Source: Capsicum annuum
Lineage: Eukaryota; Streptophyta; Magnoliopsida; Solanales; Solanaceae
NCBI RefSeq assembly: GCF_002878395.1
Contig: NC_061114.1
Location: 142,157,024-142,221,023, forward strand
DNA length: 64,000 bases
Direction: 5' to 3'
The notes beneath the pieces are model-generated. The model did no database searches, was not told the DNA's origin, and saw only the letters and a program-made list of their open reading frames with translations. Of this stretch, positions 59,044 to 64,000 are shown in pieces. The position numbers and the translations under genes are program-made. The first letter of the stretch is position 1. Every line of letters begins with the position of its first letter.

Positions 59044-60424
59044 TGCAAAAGAGTTTATATGGTATGTACTTTGAATATACTGGTACATTAGATAGGGACA
59101 ATAGAAATACATAGAAGTGTTGATCATGAATGCATGAACATATAAGATAAATACAAGCCAAGTAAAACATATACTGAAATAATCTATAAAACTGAACTAC
59201 TGATTATCTGATAAGCTAGGCACTTGATTATGCAACCCTTAGTTGATATGGTCTGAATACGGAAATGAGACTGTGGAAGCAAAAAATTAACTTACATGCC
59301 CCAATTTAAGTTTATTGGGGTAAAAACTGTGACCCCAATTTTAAGGGTATTGGTATATTGCTATAGGAACTGACACTGGCTATGTGGATCAACTATAATG
59401 GTGTCCTGAAGGACTAGAGTGTCACACTCGATTGGCTGGTTCCCCTAAAAGAGTATCAACCCTCTACTTGCAATAAGACCTCTCATACCTACATTGGCTA
59501 CATAGTTAGGAAACTCAGGTATTGTTACTAAAGATCTTACCCTCAACTTGCCAGAAAACCTTTATCCCTAAATTTTCTCGGAGATAAGTTTTTCTCCTCG
59601 CTGAACTGACACGGGAACATGAATTGGAACATTCATTGTTATTTGATTTGATTAAATAAGGTATGCTGAAAATATCAGTGAATCCATAATGTAAATATGA
59701 TGCTAAAATCATGATCTAACTGTCTCGTTTCATGAAATCGAGACCATTCATAAGAATATATGTATCGGGTTGTTCATAACTTGCCATCACTAAATGATAT
59801 ATTAAATACAATACCATTATCAAAATACCATAAGGAAATTCATGATTCGTAAAATTAGTACATTTCATTAAACTGATGAAATCCATGGTTATGAGTACGG
59901 GAAGATGCTAAGCTTATGATGACAACATATTCACATAGTTTAATTCGAAAATTAATAATCAACATTATGTCAACTGGACATGGTATGGGGGACTAAGATT
60001 ATAAAGCATGTGATATCATAATTTCCATCGGGAAACACATTATCATAATTTCTACTCAAAACTATATTGAGAAAGTTGAGTAAATTCATACTTCACATTA
60101 AAATTTCATCAAAAGAGGGGAAAAGGTTTATACATACAAATAAGGGATTTTTAGGACTATATGGGTGGAAGAAAACCATTGATGAATACGCCTTATACCT
60201 GAGTTTGCTTAGATTCTTGAAGAAAAGTTTGAATTAAGACCTTGGATGAGTGAATTATTTGGAGAAGCTTTTTATTCTTTTTGCTCTTAAGAATGAGAGG
60301 CGATTAAATGTCATTAACTAATGATGAATGGGGCAAAAATTCCACTATTGTGTTTTATGTTATGGATTTGCTATTTAGGGAGAGGAAAAAGACCAAAATG
60401 CCCCTTAACCCTTAAAGAAAGTTG

Positions 60425-60600
60425 TAGGATCTTACACTGCAGTGTGGCACGATAGCTATCATGGAGGCTATCCTCCCTGACACGTTTCATATCACGAAAA
60501 CTATCCTCCATGGCATGTTGCTTGTCGGTGAGACTATTCTCTATGATAGGTTGCATATTACGAATACTACCCTCTATGACACGCTAAAATCCTAGAGGCT
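60425..60600 (-). repeat. Minisatellite in element D LTR
   Basis: About three and a half decayed units of 33-36 bp on the plus strand share GACACG or GGCATG, then TTGCATAT or a similar word, then ACTATCCTC (ends near 60505, 60540 and 60575). It lies 262-437 bp from the LTR start in sense, the same place as the arrays of the other LTRs. Confidence 0.7.
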
Positions 60601-61117
60601 TATGGCCTCCGTGGTTCAAAATTACTCTGAACCTCTTCCAAAAATCTTTGTACACTCCTGGATGAAGCTTTTAACACTCCAAGACATATTTTAACTCATA
60701 AATCAATGTTTGGAACATGATAAAAGCCAAACATAAAATGTTTGAATTCTAAGAGTATTAAAATGGCCATGTCACTTATATTTAGTTTTAAATAATTTCT
60801 TTGTGACCTCTAACATGTGATGAAAAGCTGGAAACTTATTTAGTATCTTGCGGGGTATTACAATAACTCCCCCTTGGGATCCTTTATTCTCGAATAAAAA
60901 TGTCTGAGCTGGGACACTAGGAAGACTGTGACCATGTGGTGAAAACTTATGCGCTGAATCATGATTAAATAACCAAATTTGAAACATTATTCATAGACTA
61001 AACTGAATTTATGAATGCATACTATGACATTAGGATGGATTTATAGCTGAGATAGAAAGTGATAATTAGTTTATGGGAAACCATTACCTGAAGCTAAATT
61101 TAAATTATTATATAAAA

Positions 61118-61357
61118 GATAGGGATACTTGGATCTCATATCAACTTCAGTTCCCATGTAGCTCCCTCAGCGGACTGATTCTTCCATAAAACCTTTACAA
61201 AGGTAACCTCCTTATTTCTCAACCTACAAATCTGATAGTCAAGGATTTCAACTGGTACCTCATCATAAGAAAATTTATATTTAATGCCCACAATCTCTAA
61301 AGAAATGACAAATGTTGGTTCACCACAGTATTTCTTTATCAATGATACATAAAACAC
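61118..61357 (-). pseudogene. Element D chromodomain
   Basis: In sense it reads FSYDEVPVEILDYQICRLRN, then KEVTFVKVLWKNQSAEGATW, then ELKLI. The V-x-V-L-W-x-N and A-T-W-E core is that of the chromodomain at the integrase C-terminus of chromoviruses, which directs insertion to heterochromatin in the lineage. An upstream piece, YVSLIKKYCGEPTFVI, is the integrase tail. Confidence 0.88.
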
Positions 61358-61399
61358 TGAATGCGCTGATGCTAATTCTGCAGGAAACTCTAATTCATA

Positions 61400-62200
61400 A
61401 GCAACCTTCCAAATAGCTCAAATCTTATATGGGTTGACATAGCGGGGACTGAGATTCCCTTTCTTACAGAACAATATCAGCCCTTTCATCAATGAAATTT
61501 GTAAATAAACCAAGTCACCAACATCAAACTCAAGATCTCTTATCCTCGCATTAACATTGGATTTATGTTCACTTTAGGTTGTCTTTAGCTTCTCTCAAAT
61601 CAATTGAACTTTTTACATTGCCTCATACACTAAATCTTGCCCTATCTAAGTAGCCTAACCTACTTCAAACCAACCAATAAGAGATAAACACCTCCTTTCA
61701 TAAAGAGCTTTAAATGGAGCCATCTGAATACTAGAGAGATAATTGTTATTATAGGCAAACTCTATTAATGGTGTGTGTTCATCTGAACAATCCTTGATGT
61801 CACAAACACAGGCTCTAGACATATCCTCTAATGTCTGAATGGTCCACTTTACCTGACCATCTATCTGAGGAAGAAAAGTTGTACTAAGGTGGATCTAGGT
61901 ACCAAGACCCTTTAGATAAACCTTCCAAAAGTGAGAGGTAAACTGAGTACCACTATCTTAAATGGTGGTCAATCAAACCCTATGAAACTTTACCAACTCC
62001 CTGAGATAGAGTATTGCATAATCCATAGCTTAAAACAAAGTATCAACTAGCAAAAAATGGGCTAACTTGGTCATTCTATCTACTATAACCCAAATGAAAG
62101 CATATTGAAAATGCATACGAGGTAACCCAATCACAAAATTCATGTTCACCACCTCCCACTTCTAAGTGGGGATGCTGAACTCCTAAAGTGTACCATTAGG
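61400..62200 (-). pseudogene. Element D integrase core, catalytic residues lost
   Basis: In sense the core reads WEVVNMNFVIGLPRMHFQYA and VIVDRMTKLAHFLLVDTLF, then DSGTQFTSHFWKVYLKGL, then VKWTIQTLEDMSRACVCDIK and TPLIEFAYNNNYLSSIQMAP. The family has MDF at the first catalytic Asp, which here is Asn. The second Asp (in DSGTQF) is kept. The catalytic Glu (in GQAERTIQ) is Lys. At least five stops and some shifts also interrupt. It cannot be active. Confidence 0.85.
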
Positions 62201-62209
62201 CCTTTGATT

Positions 62210-62401
62210 CTAAAATTTAACCTGCTGATAGTTCAAACACTTAGCCATGAATTCTATAATATCATCTTTTATACTATTCCACCAATAGATTTTCAGCAAA
62301 TCACAGTATATCATAGTTCCTCCTAGGTGAATACAATATCGTACACCATGTGTGTCCACTAATATTCTCTTCCTTAAATCATCCACATTCGAAACACACA
62401 A
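62210..62401 (-). pseudogene. Element D integrase zinc finger
   Basis: In sense it reads RILVDTHGVRYCIHLGGTMI then YCDLLKIYWWNSIKDDIIEF and MAKCLNYQQVKF. The two His and the first Cys of the HHCC finger are kept; the last Cys is Tyr (CLNYQ). Confidence 0.88.
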
Positions 62402-63002
62402 CCTACCCTAAAAGTGAAGTACACCATCTCTCTCTTGGGAGCAAAACTCAACCTTCTGATCCCGAACTAATTCCTTCAACTTGACCAAAAAAGGATCCCT
62501 CTCTTGCATTTCTTTCACTTCGGCCACCAATAAAGATTCTAAACCATTTTGAAACTATATACTACTTTTGGCTGAATCAACCAACCGAACACCTAATCGA
62601 GAAAGCTGATGCATCTCGTGGACCAACTCCTTCTTATCCGCCTCAACATATGCAACACTTCCCATAAACAATCTACTAAGGGCATCAGCCACTACATTGG
62701 ACTTACTCAGGTGATACGACATACTCATATCATAGTCTTTCAACAACTCAAGCCACCTTCTTTGAAGAAGATTTAGATCATTGTGTGTGAATACATAATA
62801 TAAACTCTTATGACACATAAACACTTTAACATAAACCCCATATTGATAATGTCTCCAATTCTTTAAGACAAAAACAAGTGTTGCAATCTCAAGATCATGG
62901 GTCGAGTAATTCTTCTCATGGGGTTTAAGTTTTCTAGAGGCGTAGGCTATGAATTTACCTCACTACATCAATAAACAAGCAACACCAACTATAGAAGCAT
63001 CA
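62402..63002 (-). pseudogene. Element D RNase H, interrupted
   Basis: In sense the fragment 62824-62555 reads MFMCHKSLYYVFTHNDLNLL and KSNVVADALSRLFMGSVAYV, then HQLSRLGVRLVDS. The family has TDHKSL where this has MCHKSL, so one catalytic Asp is lost; ADALSR is kept. Upstream in sense, to about 63002, the reading continues to the first RNase H motif and is then cut by another LTR. Confidence 0.85.
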
Positions 63003-64000
63003 TGGAACGACCCAAAAAAGTGCCCAATCATGATGGGTATCCCGAGTCTTACGTGGATTGGAGATCACCCCTTTCGCCTAACATATTTAACTCAACAACC
63101 TCCAATGTCAGATGAATTCAAACATATAACAAGATACTGCAAAACCAGACTAACAATTGCACAAGAAATTTCTAAACAATTCATCACCGCAACATACCCT
63201 ATTTCATAGTAATCCACAAAGCCTCTACTATTCAAAGTCAATAAAATTCTTGGGACATGCCCCTAACAATAGCAAAATCCCAGTCTAACAAAGTATATGA
63301 CATAGAATAAAAAGACCATAAAATAAATGCCTTACAAAGTATGGAAGCTCACTAATTCAATGCAACTCATGAATCGCTCAAACATTTGGGCAATGCACAG
63401 GAAGAGAAGAAGAAGATCTAGTCCCTATATTGCACGGGGATATAACGTCTTAAGATGGTTAGCGGTTGGAATAAAAACATGTAACTCAAGGATAGAGGAA
63501 TTAAATAATGCAATCACTCAAAACCAAGTAAAATAATCATATGCAATCATATGAATACATGTAGAGAGAGAGTGTCAGTATAAGGAACGAGGCTTACCAT
63601 TAACTTTAAAAATATTAACCCAGGTTGTGTACCATAGTTCTTATAAAAAAAAGGTACCCAAGGGCTTAGGTCAATTTCTTCAATAGTTGGAAGGGCCCAG
63701 TGCGTGTAGCCATATGAATCAAAGAATATCCATAACCATAAAGGCCTTTATGAGTGAGTGGAACCTCCCGGCATATTCAAGGTGACTTAGAACCAATGTA
63801 TACAATAGGGGGAACTCAAATATCTCATTCATATATTCATTCAGGGGAGTCAAACCTCCTGATCATATAGACAAGTGCACCAGTTAGTGCGGTTTCCAAA
63901 GTTAGTCATTCGAACTCCACTTCCACAGCCCTACTACACATCCCTATTTAAAGCCCATTTACAATATTCTTTACACATACACACAACCATTAGTCCAATT
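63003..64000 (-). mobile_element. LTR of another minus-strand element, runs off the window
   Basis: It begins TGGAACGACCCAAAAAAGTG on the plus strand, like the LTR end TGTCATGACCCG at 18214. It continues with sequence I associate with Solanaceae Ty3 LTRs, such as CACAAAGCCTCTACTATTC at about 63216 and AAGTATGGAAGCTCACTAAT at about 63338. It interrupts the RNase H of element D, so it is probably a later insertion. The open frames at 62949-63209 and 63327-63536 lie in it and show no known protein. Confidence 0.5.

Larger units (their letters stand above)
58926..60862 (-). repeat. 3' LTR of element D, high part
   Basis: It continues from 46419 after removal of H and ends on the plus strand GCGGGGTATTACA at 60862, the LTR start in sense. 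In sense it has a minisatellite (about 60600-60425) with units of 33-36 bp ending in ACTATCCTC or a similar word, a leader with a donor-like CAG|GTATAAGG (60202-60192), and the decayed hairpin copy 9. Confidence 0.8.
46103..63002 (-). mobile_element. Element D: Tekay/Del chromovirus, split by element H
   Basis: A minus-strand Ty3/gypsy element. Its 3' LTR is in two pieces, 46103-46419 and 58926-60862, separated by element H; joined they give about 2254 bp. The interior (60863-63002) carries, in sense, RNase H, the integrase zinc finger, the integrase core and a chromodomain, then a short untranslated tract before the LTR. The chromodomain places it in the chromoviruses. It stops inside RNase H at about 63002, where another LTR begins, so the upstream half may lie beyond the window rather than being lost. 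Confidence 0.85.

Overview
This window is plant nuclear DNA made almost entirely of old, nested LTR retrotransposons. I see no intact host gene, no tRNA or rRNA gene and no intact transposon ORF; the longest open frames are mostly antisense shadows of dead gag/protease sequence. The best fit is a repeat-rich, probably pericentromeric block of a Solanaceae genome (pepper, tomato, potato or tobacco relatives). That rests on AT-rich sequence, Tekay/Del-type Ty3/gypsy LTRs beginning TGTAAYRCCCC with an initiator-Met tRNA primer site, Athila-like elements with a tRNA-Asp primer site, and LTR families I associate with Solanaceae. The genus cannot be fixed by reading.

Layout, with letters of my own. 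G (1-1844, +) is the end of an LTR that sits inside the 3' LTR of chromovirus-like A (1845-6969, -; gag remnant, no pol). Next, 6970-13010 is the remnant of a minus-strand element with an LTR-like tract and a decayed plant-transposon-protein domain, split by solo LTR F (10304-12801, perfect AACCC target duplication). K (about 14010-17922, -) is an Athila-like gag-protease remnant. Then come a minus-strand LTR with a gag start (17923-19480), an LTR fragment, and E (19835-24071, +; LTR plus non-coding interior). B (24072-40123, -) is a chromovirus-like element without recognisable coding sequence; C (29947-38961, -; gag-PR-RT-RH and a truncated integrase) is inserted in its 5' LTR. L (40124-43695, +) is the 3' end of an Athila-like element. 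A plus-strand LTR-like tract (43696-46102) holds chromovirus D (46103 to about 63002, -; RNase H, integrase, chromodomain). D is split by Athila-like H (46420-58920, +; ATAAC duplication), which itself contains a Tourist-like MITE (46600-47504) and a non-autonomous element J (51725-56743, +). J carries a 100-N assembly gap. The window ends in another minus-strand LTR (63003 on), probably inserted in D.

How the parts relate: most elements are non-autonomous. H and K carry gag-protease only, A carries gag only, and B, E and J lack any recognisable polymerase. H, J and L share a 3' module and polypurine tract, which suggests that they were mobilised by the same partner enzymes. All element boundaries come from comparing LTR copies by eye; target duplications support H, J, C, F and the MITE.

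The most unusual signal is in the chromovirus-like LTRs. Nine LTR copies, in both orientations, carry a short hairpin (7-bp arms, 7-nt loop) at a nearly fixed distance, about 370-440 bp, from the LTR 3' end. Its arms differ by paired, compensating changes. Most of the same LTRs also carry a splice-donor-like YAG|GTATGT at one relative position and a non-homologous CG-rich palindromic minisatellite near the LTR start.
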